Shown: in pieces, positions 1-8,155 of the stretch
How positions within the stretch are numbered: the first letter of the stretch is position 1
Layout: every line of letters starts with the position of its first letter
DNA from: Clostridium sp. UBA4548
GTDB lineage: Bacteria; Bacillota; Clostridia; Clostridiales; Clostridiaceae
Length of the DNA stretch: 43,040 nucleotides
Assembly (NCBI RefSeq): GCF_002387895.1
Contig: NZ_DGLI01000017.1
Location: 1 to 43,040, forward strand
Direction: 5' to 3'
Position numbers and translations under genes: made by a program
Notes under the pieces: generated by a model
The model's input: the letters and a program-made list of their open reading frames with translations, nothing else
Databases searched by the model: none
What the model was told of the DNA's origin: nothing

Positions 1-21
1 TAAGTCGAGGGCTTGACCTAA
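1..21 (+). rRNA. 3' end of 23S rRNA (partial)
   Basis: The first bases (TAAGTCGAGGGCTTGACCTA) match the usual 3' terminus of clostridial 23S rRNA, where this strand pairs with the 5' end of the molecule. A 5S gene follows 300 nt downstream on the same strand, as expected. The exact end is uncertain by a few bases and nearly all of the gene lies outside the window. Confidence 0.75.
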
Positions 22-50
22 TTGATAAATTCTCAAATTTAATAGTAGCG

Positions 51-136
51 AGCAGAACAAGGAAGTGAAGGAGTGAGGAGCAGAGTTTACATAGGCGTAA
101 ATGAGCACCGCAGTGACTGAAACTGACGTAGTAATG
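51..136 (+). repeat. 23S-5S spacer repeat, copy 1
   Basis: An 86-nt element starting AGCAGAACAAGGAAGTGAAG and ending GTAATG. It recurs 163 nt downstream with 8 differences (about 91% identity). It contains a short TTTAC/GTAAA hairpin and is clearly richer in G than its surroundings. It has no long open frame that both copies share, so it acts as RNA or DNA rather than as a gene. Similar strings are, to my memory, common next to rRNA genes in Clostridium. Confidence 0.8.
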
Positions 137-213
137 TGTAGTTAATATTAAATTTGAATCACTGTGCAATTTTGAAAGAACAATATAATTGTTCTTAAAT
201 TTTAATAGAATCA

Positions 214-299
214 AGCAGAACAAGGAAGTAAAGGAATGAGGAGCAGGGTTTACATAGACGTAAATGAGCACCACAGTGGCTGAAACTGACGATGTAATG
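214..299 (+). repeat. 23S-5S spacer repeat, copy 2
   Basis: Second copy of the 86-nt spacer element, in the same orientation. Differences from copy 1 are mostly A/G transitions, with one TA to AT swap near the 3' end. It ends 22 nt before the 5S gene, so both copies are expected to be transcribed in the rRNA precursor and may take part in its processing. Confidence 0.8.
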
Positions 300-321
300 C
301 AAAGATTATATGGAAATTTAA

Positions 322-439
322 TCTGGTGACGATGCTTCTGTTGGGTACACCCGTTCCCATACCGAACACGAAGGTTAAGCAACAGGAGGCCGATAGTACT
401 GCAAGGGAGACTTTGTGGGAGGGTAGGAGGTCGCCAGGT
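322..439 (+). rRNA. rrf: 5S ribosomal RNA
   Basis: About 118 nt with the conserved 5S core: ACACCCGTTCCCAT, CCGAACACG, GTTAAG, and GTGGGAG-GGTAGGAGG. The 5' TCTGGTGAC and 3' GTCGCCAGGT ends pair to form helix I. It follows the 23S end and spacer and is followed by a strong terminator, so it closes the rRNA operon. The 65-codon open frame overlapping it is a by-product of the RNA sequence. Confidence 0.95.
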
Positions 440-458
440 ATTAATGCAAAAGATGAAA

Positions 459-492
459 AACATCAAGCTTTGCTTGGTGTTTTATTTTTTAT
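459..492 (+). terminator. rRNA operon terminator
   Basis: Nine-base stem ACATCAAGC / GCTTGGTGT with a TTT loop (one G-U pair), followed at once by TTTATTTTTT. It lies 20 nt after the 5S gene, which is the classic position for rRNA operon termination. Confidence 0.9.
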
Positions 493-496
493 TAGC

Positions 497-543
497 AAAA
501 AAATAAGAACAAATAATAACTGACTACTTTGTTCTTATTTTTA
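497..543 (+). terminator. second hairpin after 5S
   Basis: A long perfect inverted repeat, AAAAATAAGAACAAA with TTTGTTCTTATTTTT, around a 14-nt loop. It probably backs up the first rRNA terminator. From 544 to 737 there is no gene; that stretch holds two more hairpins, CTAGGA/TCCTAG (593-612) and a 13-bp stem at 643-683 (ATATTCATATAAA and its complement). The second lies just beyond the stop of the minus-strand gene and may act as its terminator. Confidence 0.65.
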
Positions 544-737
544 TATAATAAAACAAGTATAAAATTAACTGTAGATTAGTGAAGGCTTTATACTAGGAGG
601 ATTTTATCCTAGGTTTCATAATAACTGCCGAAGCTTAACTAGATATTCATATAAAGAGGCTTAAAATTGTTTTATATGAATATATTAATTTGCAAATTTA
701 TGAACTTAATATAATAAATTGTAAACAGCAATTACCT

Positions 738-2126
738 TTAAAATCCTCTAGCTTCTTTTAAACTAGCATCAATTTTATTAATTTGTTGTTGTTTTTCAAT
801 CCAGTAGTCTTGGCACTTTTGAGCATTTAATTCTTCGACAGTTTTGCCTTGTTGCTCAACCCAAGTATAGTACTTCAAATTATGCCATCTCTTTTTATTT
901 AACATAGTTCCTTCTTCTATATAATCTAGTTTAACTCCCTTTAAAATAGAATTAAATCTTACAGCAGCTTCCGTAGTTGTTAAAGGTCCAAAGGTTTCAG
1001 TAATTTGGTCCATAACAGAATAATATCTATCGAAGTTATCAGTAGCCATAGTAAAGATATTATCTTTTTCAGTTAACTCATAGTACTTAGCGGTTTTTAT
1101 AGCACCTAATATATTGCAAATGCCTGATATGCCAAAAATTCTTGAAAGTTTTTCAATAATATCAGAACTTAGACCGATTTCCTCTAGTAAGTAATCTTTA
1201 CCTACCTTATCAGTGAAAACCTGAAGCGCCTTTTTACAATCCATATCATCAATACACATCATAGCATCCATATTCATGACATTGTGAATCCAAGTTACAT
1301 GTTTATCACCTATGCCTTGAATATCATGATCACCATAACCATTATTATATAAGGTTGGACATTGAATTGGTTCAAGGCCAACTATTTTTACCTCTGGAAA
1401 CAGTTGTTTTACTCTATCACCAGATGCAATTGTTCCGGAAGAACCCATGGATGAGACTACAGCGGCTGCTCTTCCATTTCCAACACCTTTATTCTTTAAT
1501 TCTTCAGATATTTTGCTAATAGTATTTCCAGTTACATAATAATGGAAAAGATAGTTTCCAAAACTTTCAAACTGATTTAATATATAATTAGTTTTACTAG
1601 CTTTTTTTAATTCCCAACACTTGTCATATATTTCTTTAACAGAACTTTCACATCCAGGGGTTTTAATATAACTTGCACCGTAGTAATGAATTTTATCAAA
1701 TCTTTCTTGACTCATTAACTCAGGTAAAATAACTTTAGTATCATAGCCCATACGAGGACCTGTCCATGAACCACCTATACCATAGTTACCAGTAGAAGGA
1801 TATACAATTGTATGCTCACCAGGAACTATTTCACCGCTTAATTGTTTTTCCATGGTAACAGAATAAGTAGCACCAACCTTATGGCTTCCAGTAGGAAAAT
1901 TCATACCTAATAAACAAATTATATTCGCTTTTATACCGGTAACTTCTTTTGGTACAAGAAAATAACTTAAATTTCCTTTATGATCTGTAAAGTTAATATT
2001 GAATAAATTAATTGGATCCAAAGGATCCTCTTCTAGGGCCTTAAGGGCTTTTTCTCTGATATCAGGTTTTATTGTTTCAGGATTTAACATCTCATTAAAA
2101 GTTGGTCCCCATATTAGTTTTTGCAT
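738..2126 (-). CDS. PLP-dependent enzyme, cysteine synthase/threonine dehydratase fold
   Basis: A fold-type II pyridoxal-phosphate enzyme of 462 residues. The cofactor lysine is K83 in GSHKVGA, the substrate-carboxylate loop is STGNYG (111-116), and the phosphate-binding glycine loop is MGSSGT (227-232). The start is the ATG at 2126: GGAGGT lies 6 nt upstream, while the ATG 15 bases further upstream overlaps that site. It is longer than cysteine synthase (about 310 residues), with some 100 extra C-terminal residues carrying many aromatics. It is divergent from diaminopropionate ammonia-lyase, another fold-II enzyme. The length recalls OrtB, the PLP subunit of 2-amino-4-oxopentanoate thiolase, but no OrtA partner is present. 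The family is secure, the substrate unknown. Confidence 0.85.
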   Translation of the reverse strand: MQKLIWGPTFNEMLNPETIKPDIREKALKALEEDPLDPINLFNINFTDHKGNLSYFLVPKEVTGIKANIICLLGMNFPTGSHKVGATYSVTMEKQLSGEIVPGEHTIVYPSTGNYGIGGSWTGPRMGYDTKVILPELMSQERFDKIHYYGASYIKTPGCESSVKEIYDKCWELKKASKTNYILNQFESFGNYLFHYYVTGNTISKISEELKNKGVGNGRAAAVVSSMGSSGTIASGDRVKQLFPEVKIVGLEPIQCPTLYNNGYGDHDIQGIGDKHVTWIHNVMNMDAMMCIDDMDCKKALQVFTDKVGKDYLLEEIGLSSDIIEKLSRIFGISGICNILGAIKTAKYYELTEKDNIFTMATDNFDRYYSVMDQITETFGPLTTTEAAVRFNSILKGVKLDYIEEGTMLNKKRWHNLKYYTWVEQQGKTVEELNAQKCQDYWIEKQQQINKIDASLKEARGF

Positions 2127-2405
2127 TAAAGTTACCTCCATTTTTATACATAAATTTGTTTTGTTACTGTAAATTAATATGATAAATTTCTTATATTATG
2201 ACATTTCTCTTAAAGGTCAATGAAATAATATTAAAAATTTAATTATTTAACATAAGTAGCTGCAGATATATATGTTTTAACTATAAATTTAGTAGCTTGA
2301 GATACAAATTTAATGTAAGAAAATATAAGCTTGTTTTATGAATAAATATTTAAAGTCAGCATATGTATTTATTAATAATTCCCATAAAATGATGGAGATG
2401 AGCAA

Positions 2406-3635
2406 ATGTCAGAAGTTACAAATAAGATTCAATTTATTCAAAACAAAAGATACAAACCTACAACAGATAAATGTCCAAAGTTTTTATCAGGAAAAGAGCT
2501 TAAAAAGGTAAGACATATACATGATTCAATTCCACAATGTAAAGCTACTCCTCTAGTACATCTTACAAATTTATCTGAATATCTAGGAGTAAAATCAATA
2601 TTTGTTAAGAATGAATCAAAAAGAGGAAGTATAAACTCCTTTAAGATTTTAGGTGCCACCTATGGAATTTCCAAATTAATTTGTGATTTACTAGGAATTG
2701 AAGTGGACAAGATAACCTTTGATTTTTTAAAAACTGAAGAAATAAGAGAGAAAATTCAAGAAATAACCTTAGCCACTTGTTCAGATGGAAATCATGGCAG
2801 GGGTGTAGCTTGGACAGCTAACCAGCTAGGATTAAGAGCTATTATATACATGCCTAAGGGAACCACTCAAAGTAGAGTTAAAAATATAGAAGCCTTGGGA
2901 GCAGAGGTAATAGTAACTGATTTAAATTATGATGATACTGTAAGATATGTAAATAAAATAGCAAATAAAAACAATTGGTATATTGTTCAAGATACTTCAT
3001 GGGAAGGATATGAGGAAGTTCCAAATTCAATAATTCAAGGATATTCAACCATGGGAATGGAAGCAATAGAGCAACTTCAAGATTTAGGTGTTCAAATACC
3101 AACTCATATTTTTGTTCAAGCTGGGGTTGGAGCCATGGCTGGTGGGGTTATTGGTGCCATAGCAAATTATTACAATGGTAAAATGCCAATCACAATAGTT
3201 ATGGAGCCTACTAATGCAGCTTGTTATTTTAAATCTGCTGAGATAAATGATGGGATGCCACATAATGTTTCTGGAAATTTAGAAAGTATAATGGCAGGGC
3301 TTGCTTGCGGTGAGCCTGTAAAAGTTGGATGGAAAATAATAAGAGATTTTGTCTATGGTTTCTGTACATGTCCTGATTATATTACTGCAAATGGAATGCG
3401 GATACTAGGCAATCCCTTAGGAGAGGATGAAAGAATAATAGCTGGTGAGTCAGCGGGCATTGGAATAGGTCTTCTTTCAATGATTATGATAAATACTGAT
3501 TATGGACATTTGAAGCAACTCTTAAACTTAAATAAAGAATCTGTGATACTAATATTTAGTACAGAGGGAGATACAGACCCTACAAATTATAGAAGAATAG
3601 TATGGGATGGGGCATTTTCTTTTATTGAGGGCTAA
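2406..3635 (+). CDS. dpaL: diaminopropionate ammonia-lyase (YgeX type)
   Basis: Cleaves 2,3-diaminopropionate to pyruvate and two ammonia in the cytoplasm. The 409-residue product is close to E. coli YgeX (398 aa). Shared landmarks are K80 in NSFKILGA (the PLP lysine), the CSDGNHGRGVAW block with D127 (equivalent to the second catalytic acid in E. coli), YMPKGTTQSRV, AGVGAMAGGV (phosphate loop), IMAGLACGEP and the C-terminal STEGDTDP. The ATG at 2406 follows a GGAGATGAG ribosome site. The gene heads the ygeX-ygeY-ygeW group. About 280 nt separates it from the divergent PLP gene; I saw no -24/-12 site there. Confidence 0.95.
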   Translation: MSEVTNKIQFIQNKRYKPTTDKCPKFLSGKELKKVRHIHDSIPQCKATPLVHLTNLSEYLGVKSIFVKNESKRGSINSFKILGATYGISKLICDLLGIEVDKITFDFLKTEEIREKIQEITLATCSDGNHGRGVAWTANQLGLRAIIYMPKGTTQSRVKNIEALGAEVIVTDLNYDDTVRYVNKIANKNNWYIVQDTSWEGYEEVPNSIIQGYSTMGMEAIEQLQDLGVQIPTHIFVQAGVGAMAGGVIGAIANYYNGKMPITIVMEPTNAACYFKSAEINDGMPHNVSGNLESIMAGLACGEPVKVGWKIIRDFVYGFCTCPDYITANGMRILGNPLGEDERIIAGESAGIGIGLLSMIMINTDYGHLKQLLNLNKESVILIFSTEGDTDPTNYRRIVWDGAFSFIEG

Positions 3636-3710
3636 TTAATGTACTAAAAATAGAAATTATATATTAAGGCATTAGTTATTATATCTAATAGAAATAATAA
3701 TAAGGAAATT

Positions 3711-3800
3711 TTAACGAAGTTTTTGAAGGATAATTCTCCTATTCTCATCAGGTGGGAGTGAAATCTTCTTCCAAAGCCGCTCTACAAAATAAACTTGATC
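3711..3800 (+). promoter_or_regulatory. conserved structured leader element, copy A (candidate cis-regulatory RNA)
   Basis: Aligns without gaps to 22291-22380 (74 of 90 identical). It can form P1 (3721-3730 with 3766-3775, one mismatch), P2 (3734-3738 with 3754-3758) and P3 (3743-3745 with 3750-3752, loop CATC). Relative to the other copy one P2 pair is C-G in place of U-A, and several C-G/G-U exchanges keep pairing. Invariant blocks are TTAACGA, GAAGGATAA, CTCATCAGGTGG, AAATCT, CAAAGC and TACAAAAT. It lies 75 nt before the ygeY start. I do not recognise the class. Confidence 0.6.
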
Positions 3801-3875
3801 ATTGCTTAATAAAAAAGTGTTAAATTAAATTTTATAAAACTACTTAAATATAAATGTTTGTAAGGAGAGGTAGAA

Positions 3876-5087
3876 ATGAAAGTTGATTTTCAAAAAGTTT
3901 TGGAAAGGGCAAATAATTATAAGGAGGACATGTCTAAGTTTTTAAGGGATATGATTAGGATTCCAAGTGAAAGTTGTAATGAAAAAACAGTAGTTCTGCG
4001 AATAAAAGAAGAGATGGAAAAGGTAGGATTTGACAGAGTAGAAATTGATGCAATGGGTAATGTGCTTGGATTTATAGGGCATGGTAAACATGTTATTGCT
4101 ATGGATGCCCACATAGACACCGTAGGAATAGGTGATATAAATTTATGGAAATACAATCCTTATGAGGGCTATGAGGATGAAAATATAATTTTAGGAAGAG
4201 GTGGAAGTGATCAAGAGGGTGGTATGGCTTCCATGGTATATGCAGGAAAAATAATTAAGGAATTAAATCTTGAGAATGATTACACTTTAATTGTTACAGG
4301 CACAGTGCAGGAAGAAGATTGTGATGGGCTTTGTTGGCAATATATAATTAATGAAGATAAAATCAAACCTGAATTTGTCGTAATCACTGAACCAACTTCC
4401 TGCAACATTTATAGGGGACATAGAGGAAGAATGGAGATTAAGGTAACAACTAATGGATTAAGTTGCCATGGTTCAGCACCTGAAAGAGGAGATAATGCTA
4501 TATTTAAAATGGCGCCAATACTTAATGAATTAAAGGCACTTCATGAGAATCTAATTGACAATAAGTTCTTAGGGAAAGGTTCATTAACTGTTTCAGAAAT
4601 ATTTTTCACTTCTCCTTCTAGATGTGCAGTAGCTGATAGTTGTACCATATCTATAGACAGAAGACTTACTGATGGGGAAACCTTTGACTATGCATTAGAG
4701 CAAATAAGAAGACTGCCTGCAGTGAAGGCAGCTAATGCTAAAGTTGAGATGTATACTTATGAAAGACCAGCTTATACAGGATTAGTTTATCCAACTGAAA
4801 GTTATTTTCCTACTTGGGTAATTCCAGAGAACCACGAAATCTGTAAAAATGCAGTTCAGTGTTATGAAGAATTATTTGATAAAAAACCATTAGTAGATAA
4901 ATGGACATTTTCCACAAACGGAGTTTCTATAATGGGGCGTTATGGAATACCATGTATAGGTTTTGGACCAGGTCATGAAGATGAAGCTCATGCACCAAAT
5001 GAGAAGACCTTTAAGGGAGAATTAGTACAATGTGCTGCTATGTATGCAGTAATTCCATTTATGTACGTTGAAAACTATAAAAAGTAA
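3876..5087 (+). CDS. ygeY: YgeY-family M20 metallohydrolase
   Basis: A 403-residue M20-type zinc hydrolase of the YgeY group, often called selenium-metabolism-linked hydrolase. Metal-site residues visible are H79 in MDAHIDT, D112 in GRGGSDQEGG, E146/E147 in TVQEED, the EPT motif, and the late HEDEAHAPNE histidine. The RGHRGRMEIKV segment opens the dimerisation domain. ATG at 3876 is 8 nt after AAGGAGAGG. It lies between ygeX and ygeW on the same strand but in its own unit, with 240 nt upstream holding the structured leader. Family members act on N-acyl or N-carbamoyl amino acids; here removal of a carbamoyl group from a ureido acid is a reasonable guess. Nothing in the window shows a selenium link. 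Confidence 0.92.
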   Translation: MKVDFQKVLERANNYKEDMSKFLRDMIRIPSESCNEKTVVLRIKEEMEKVGFDRVEIDAMGNVLGFIGHGKHVIAMDAHIDTVGIGDINLWKYNPYEGYEDENIILGRGGSDQEGGMASMVYAGKIIKELNLENDYTLIVTGTVQEEDCDGLCWQYIINEDKIKPEFVVITEPTSCNIYRGHRGRMEIKVTTNGLSCHGSAPERGDNAIFKMAPILNELKALHENLIDNKFLGKGSLTVSEIFFTSPSRCAVADSCTISIDRRLTDGETFDYALEQIRRLPAVKAANAKVEMYTYERPAYTGLVYPTESYFPTWVIPENHEICKNAVQCYEELFDKKPLVDKWTFSTNGVSIMGRYGIPCIGFGPGHEDEAHAPNEKTFKGELVQCAAMYAVIPFMYVENYKK

Positions 5088-5249
5088 TTGAGAAAATATT
5101 GATTTTAAAGCAGTTGACTATAATAAGTCAGATTAGTTTAGTAATAGCCCAGGTAAGGTTTTAAAGGCTGATTATTGAAGTTAAATAACAATAAATATAT
5201 AGATATTCTAGGTAACTAAATTTTGAATAAGAAGTTGGGGGAGTTATTA

Positions 5250-6233
5250 ATGCAAAGTGTATTCAGAGGGAAACATTTAATTACACTACAAGAATGGACT
5301 AAAGAAGAGATTGACACAATACTTGACGTATCATTTGATTTAAAGAGAAAATTTGCTACTGGGGAACAAACAAATTATCTGCAAGGTCAGTCAATGTTTT
5401 TAATGTTCTTTGAACAATCAACAAGAACTAGAAATTCTATGGAAGCTGGTTTTTCGCAATTAGGAGGACATGCTAACTATTTAGATACTAGTACAATGCA
5501 AATATCTCATGGAGAAAGTGCAAAAGATACTGCTGTAATTTTATCAAGAATGGGTCATGCAATAGCTTGTAGAAACTGTTTTTGGGGTGTTGGAAATAAG
5601 TATTTAAGAGAAATGGCTGCCAATTCATCAGTGCCAATTATGAATCTTCAATGCGATTTATACCACCCAATGCAAGGTCTAGCAGATTTAATGACAATGA
5701 AAGAAAAGTTGGGAGATGTAAGACGTAAAAAGGTTTCTATAATATGGGCTTATGCTACTAGTCATAAAAAACCAATTTCTGTTCCCTTAACTCAAGTATT
5801 GTTATTCCCAAGGTATGGAATGGATGTTTGGCTTGCTTACCCAGAGGGATATGACTTACCAGAATGGGCAATTGAACAAGCAAGGGAAAATGCTGAAAAA
5901 CATGGAGGAACATTAACAATAACTCATAATATGGAAGAAGCTTACAAAGATGCAGATGTAGTAATTCCTAAAAACTGGGGAAGTTGGGTTACTAATCAAA
6001 GTACTGCAGTAGTTGATGATTTATTAGAATCTTATAGAAACTGGAAATGTACAGAAGAAATCATGGCATTGACAAAAAGAAATTCAATCTATATGCATGC
6101 ATTGCCTGCAGATAGGGGAAATGAGGTAGAGGATTCTGTTATAGATGGATCTCACTCAGTTGTTTATGATGAGGCTGAAAATAGATTGCATACAGCAAAG
6201 GCAGTAATGCTGCTAACTATGGGCGGAAAGTAA
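5250..6233 (+). CDS. ygeW: knotted carbamoyltransferase, YgeW-like (short form)
   Basis: Aspartate/ornithine carbamoyltransferase superfamily, 327 residues. The carbamoyl-phosphate site is STRTR (57-61) and HPMQGLAD (139-146). KPISVP (174-179) matches the proline-rich loop that forms the knot in YgeW and acetylornithine carbamoyltransferases. HALP (283-286) replaces the usual HCLP. The ATG at 5250 is used because GGGGGAG lies 6 nt upstream; a TTG at 5223 has no site. E. coli YgeW is about 396 residues; this protein lacks its N-terminal extension and roughly 40 residues before CTEE. In the pathway it would run toward carbamoyl phosphate, conserving energy. The amino substrate is not proven. 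Confidence 0.88.
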   Translation: MQSVFRGKHLITLQEWTKEEIDTILDVSFDLKRKFATGEQTNYLQGQSMFLMFFEQSTRTRNSMEAGFSQLGGHANYLDTSTMQISHGESAKDTAVILSRMGHAIACRNCFWGVGNKYLREMAANSSVPIMNLQCDLYHPMQGLADLMTMKEKLGDVRRKKVSIIWAYATSHKKPISVPLTQVLLFPRYGMDVWLAYPEGYDLPEWAIEQARENAEKHGGTLTITHNMEEAYKDADVVIPKNWGSWVTNQSTAVVDDLLESYRNWKCTEEIMALTKRNSIYMHALPADRGNEVEDSVIDGSHSVVYDEAENRLHTAKAVMLLTMGGK

Positions 6234-6248
6234 TATTTAATTATAAAC

Positions 6249-6285
6249 AAAGGTGCTTCATCTAATAGTGAAGTACCTTTATTTA
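6249..6285 (+). terminator. terminator after ygeW
   Basis: A 12-bp stem AAAGGTGCTTCA / TGAAGTACCTTT with an 8-nt loop, then ATTTAT. It separates ygeW from the regulator gene. The remaining 6286-6521 holds no gene or clear motif. Confidence 0.85.
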
Positions 6286-6521
6286 TAACTATAAGATAGT
6301 TTACTTAATTCTAAATTGAGCAATTAATTTGATTTTAGGGTAAATTTAAGGATAGTAGCTAAAAATTAATAAATAAAGAGACGCTGAACTTAAGGATTAA
6401 TACTATTTAAAATAGTTTAAATAATCTATAATTAAGGTGTGGGATTAAAATTTGTATAATCCTATAAAAGTACTGTGTAATTTTTGAAAGAGAAAATTGA
6501 CTATTGGAATATAGGTGAGAT

Positions 6522-8072
6522 ATGAAAAAGTACATTAGATTTGAAATAATAACTGAAGATAAGATTGGAGTTACTCTTAAAGTTTTAGAAAAGATATATA
6601 AAGCTAATATTAGCTTAACTTCTGTTGAAGTTTTTCCAACAAAGGTATGCGTAAAAATTGAAGATATTCATAAGTGCAAAAAAGAAGAATTAATTAATGA
6701 GTTCTATACTATAGAGGAAGTACTTAAGGTTGAAGAAATGGAACTTTTATATTATGAGCAAAATGAAAGAAAGTTGCTAGCAGTATTGGATTCAGTTGAT
6801 GATGGCATAATTGTGGCTAATAAAAATGGAAAAGTTGAGATTTTTAATCGATATTGCGAGGAAATCTTTAGTTGTAAAAAGGAAAATATTATAGGTAATG
6901 ATATTAAATCAATATTAAAAGATGAGGATATAATAAAACTAATTATAAACGGAAAGAGTTATAAAAATATTGAAATAAAGGTTAGTAATGACCAAAAGAA
7001 AAAACATTACATGATAAATGGAGCAGCTATAAAAGACGATGAGGATAATACTCTAGGAGGAGTATGTTCACTTAGAGACGTAAATAAAGCAATAGAGATG
7101 GTTAAGGTAATTTCTTCTACAGAGCAAGGTGCGTTTAAAGATGTTGTAGGTAATAGTAAAGCAATAAAAAAAGTAAAAAATCTAGCTACAACTGTGGCTA
7201 AGATAAATTCCACTGTGCTAATCAGAGGAGAAAGTGGTACTGGAAAGGAATTGTTTGCAAAAGCTATACATAACTTAAGCAGCAGAAGGGATAACCCTTT
7301 TGTGGCAATAAACTGTGCGGCTCTTCCAGAGAATCTAATTGAAAGCGAGCTTTTTGGATATGAGAAGGGAAGCTTTACAGGCGCATTGAGTAATGGAAAA
7401 GAGGGACTATTCAAGCAAGCTCATGAGGGAAGTATTTTTTTAGACGAAATTGGGGAGCTATCTTTGCCACTTCAAGCAAAGCTTTTAAGAGTATTACAAG
7501 AAGGCATAATAAGAAAAGTTGGGTCAAATAAAGAGGAGAAAATAAATATAAGAGTTATTGCAGCAACTAATAGAAATTTAGAAGAAATGATAAAAATCAA
7601 AAGCTTTAGGGAGGACTTATATTATAGATTAAATGTTATTCCTCTATACATTCCACCTTTAAGAGATAGAGTAGAAGATATACCAATACTAGTTATGCAT
7701 TTTATTGAGAAACTAAACTTTATGTTGAGTAAAGATATTAAAGGTGCAGAAATGGAATTTATTAATAAACTTTTAGAATATCCTTGGCAGGGGAATATCA
7801 GGGAATTACAAAATGTTATGGAAAGAGCTATGATACTTTGTGAAGGGGACAGCTTAACTATAGAAAACCTTATATTTGACCTGGGTAGCAGTACAAGTGA
7901 AGAAATACTGGAAGTACATAAAAATGAACCTTTAAAAGTTACAATGGAAAGGGTAGAAGCTATAGAAATTAAGAAAGTGCTAAATAGTCATAAAAGTATT
8001 AGATCAGCAGCTAAAGCTCTTGGGATTTCTCACACTGCTTTAATTAATAAAATAAACAAGTATAAGCTATGA
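6522..8072 (+). CDS. sigma-54 dependent activator with ACT and PAS domains (TyrR-like)
   Basis: A 516-residue enhancer-binding protein. Residues 1-75 are an ACT amino-acid sensor (FEIITEDKIGVTLKVLEKI), 78-190 a PAS domain (VLDSVDDGIIVANKNGKVEI), and about 205-430 the AAA+ sigma-54 interaction domain with Walker A GESGTGKE (236-243), the sigma-54 contact loop GSFTGA (283-288) and Walker B FLDEIGEL. Residues 485-516 are a Fis-type helix-turn-helix. The layout is that of TyrR-like regulators, which respond to amino acids. A strong -24/-12 promoter lies upstream of methionine gamma-lyase, the next gene, so that gene is the most likely target. The start follows AGGTGAG. It ends at a terminator, so it is transcribed on its own. 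Confidence 0.93.
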   Translation: MKKYIRFEIITEDKIGVTLKVLEKIYKANISLTSVEVFPTKVCVKIEDIHKCKKEELINEFYTIEEVLKVEEMELLYYEQNERKLLAVLDSVDDGIIVANKNGKVEIFNRYCEEIFSCKKENIIGNDIKSILKDEDIIKLIINGKSYKNIEIKVSNDQKKKHYMINGAAIKDDEDNTLGGVCSLRDVNKAIEMVKVISSTEQGAFKDVVGNSKAIKKVKNLATTVAKINSTVLIRGESGTGKELFAKAIHNLSSRRDNPFVAINCAALPENLIESELFGYEKGSFTGALSNGKEGLFKQAHEGSIFLDEIGELSLPLQAKLLRVLQEGIIRKVGSNKEEKINIRVIAATNRNLEEMIKIKSFREDLYYRLNVIPLYIPPLRDRVEDIPILVMHFIEKLNFMLSKDIKGAEMEFINKLLEYPWQGNIRELQNVMERAMILCEGDSLTIENLIFDLGSSTSEEILEVHKNEPLKVTMERVEAIEIKKVLNSHKSIRSAAKALGISHTALINKINKYKL

Positions 8073-8099
8073 TATAAATTGGAAAGTTTTAGAACCGAG

Positions 8100-8155
8100 T
8101 GGCAACATAAATTACCGCAAACTGAAACAAAGTGGTAATTTATATTGCCATTTTT
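8100..8155 (+). terminator. terminator after the sigma-54 activator
   Basis: A 17-bp stem, TGGCAACATAAATTACC (8100-8116) with GGTAATTTATATTGCCA (8134-8150), having one mismatch and a 17-nt loop, followed by TTTTT. It isolates the regulator from megL. Confidence 0.85.

Noticed and set aside
326..523. 65-codon open frame
   Set aside because: It lies on the 5S rRNA gene and runs through its terminator; no ribosome site and RNA identity is clear.
2127..2405. a -24/-12 promoter in the divergent region before dpaL
   Set aside because: No GG-N10-GC pair on either strand matches, so RpoN control of dpaL is not supported.
3711..3800. identification of the leader as TPP, glycine, lysine, purine, FMN, guanidine-I or T-box RNA
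   Set aside because: None of the conserved sequence blocks of those classes that I can recall is present.
7007..7414. 135-codon minus-strand frame
   Set aside because: Antisense to the AAA+ domain of the sigma-54 activator; explained by codon bias.
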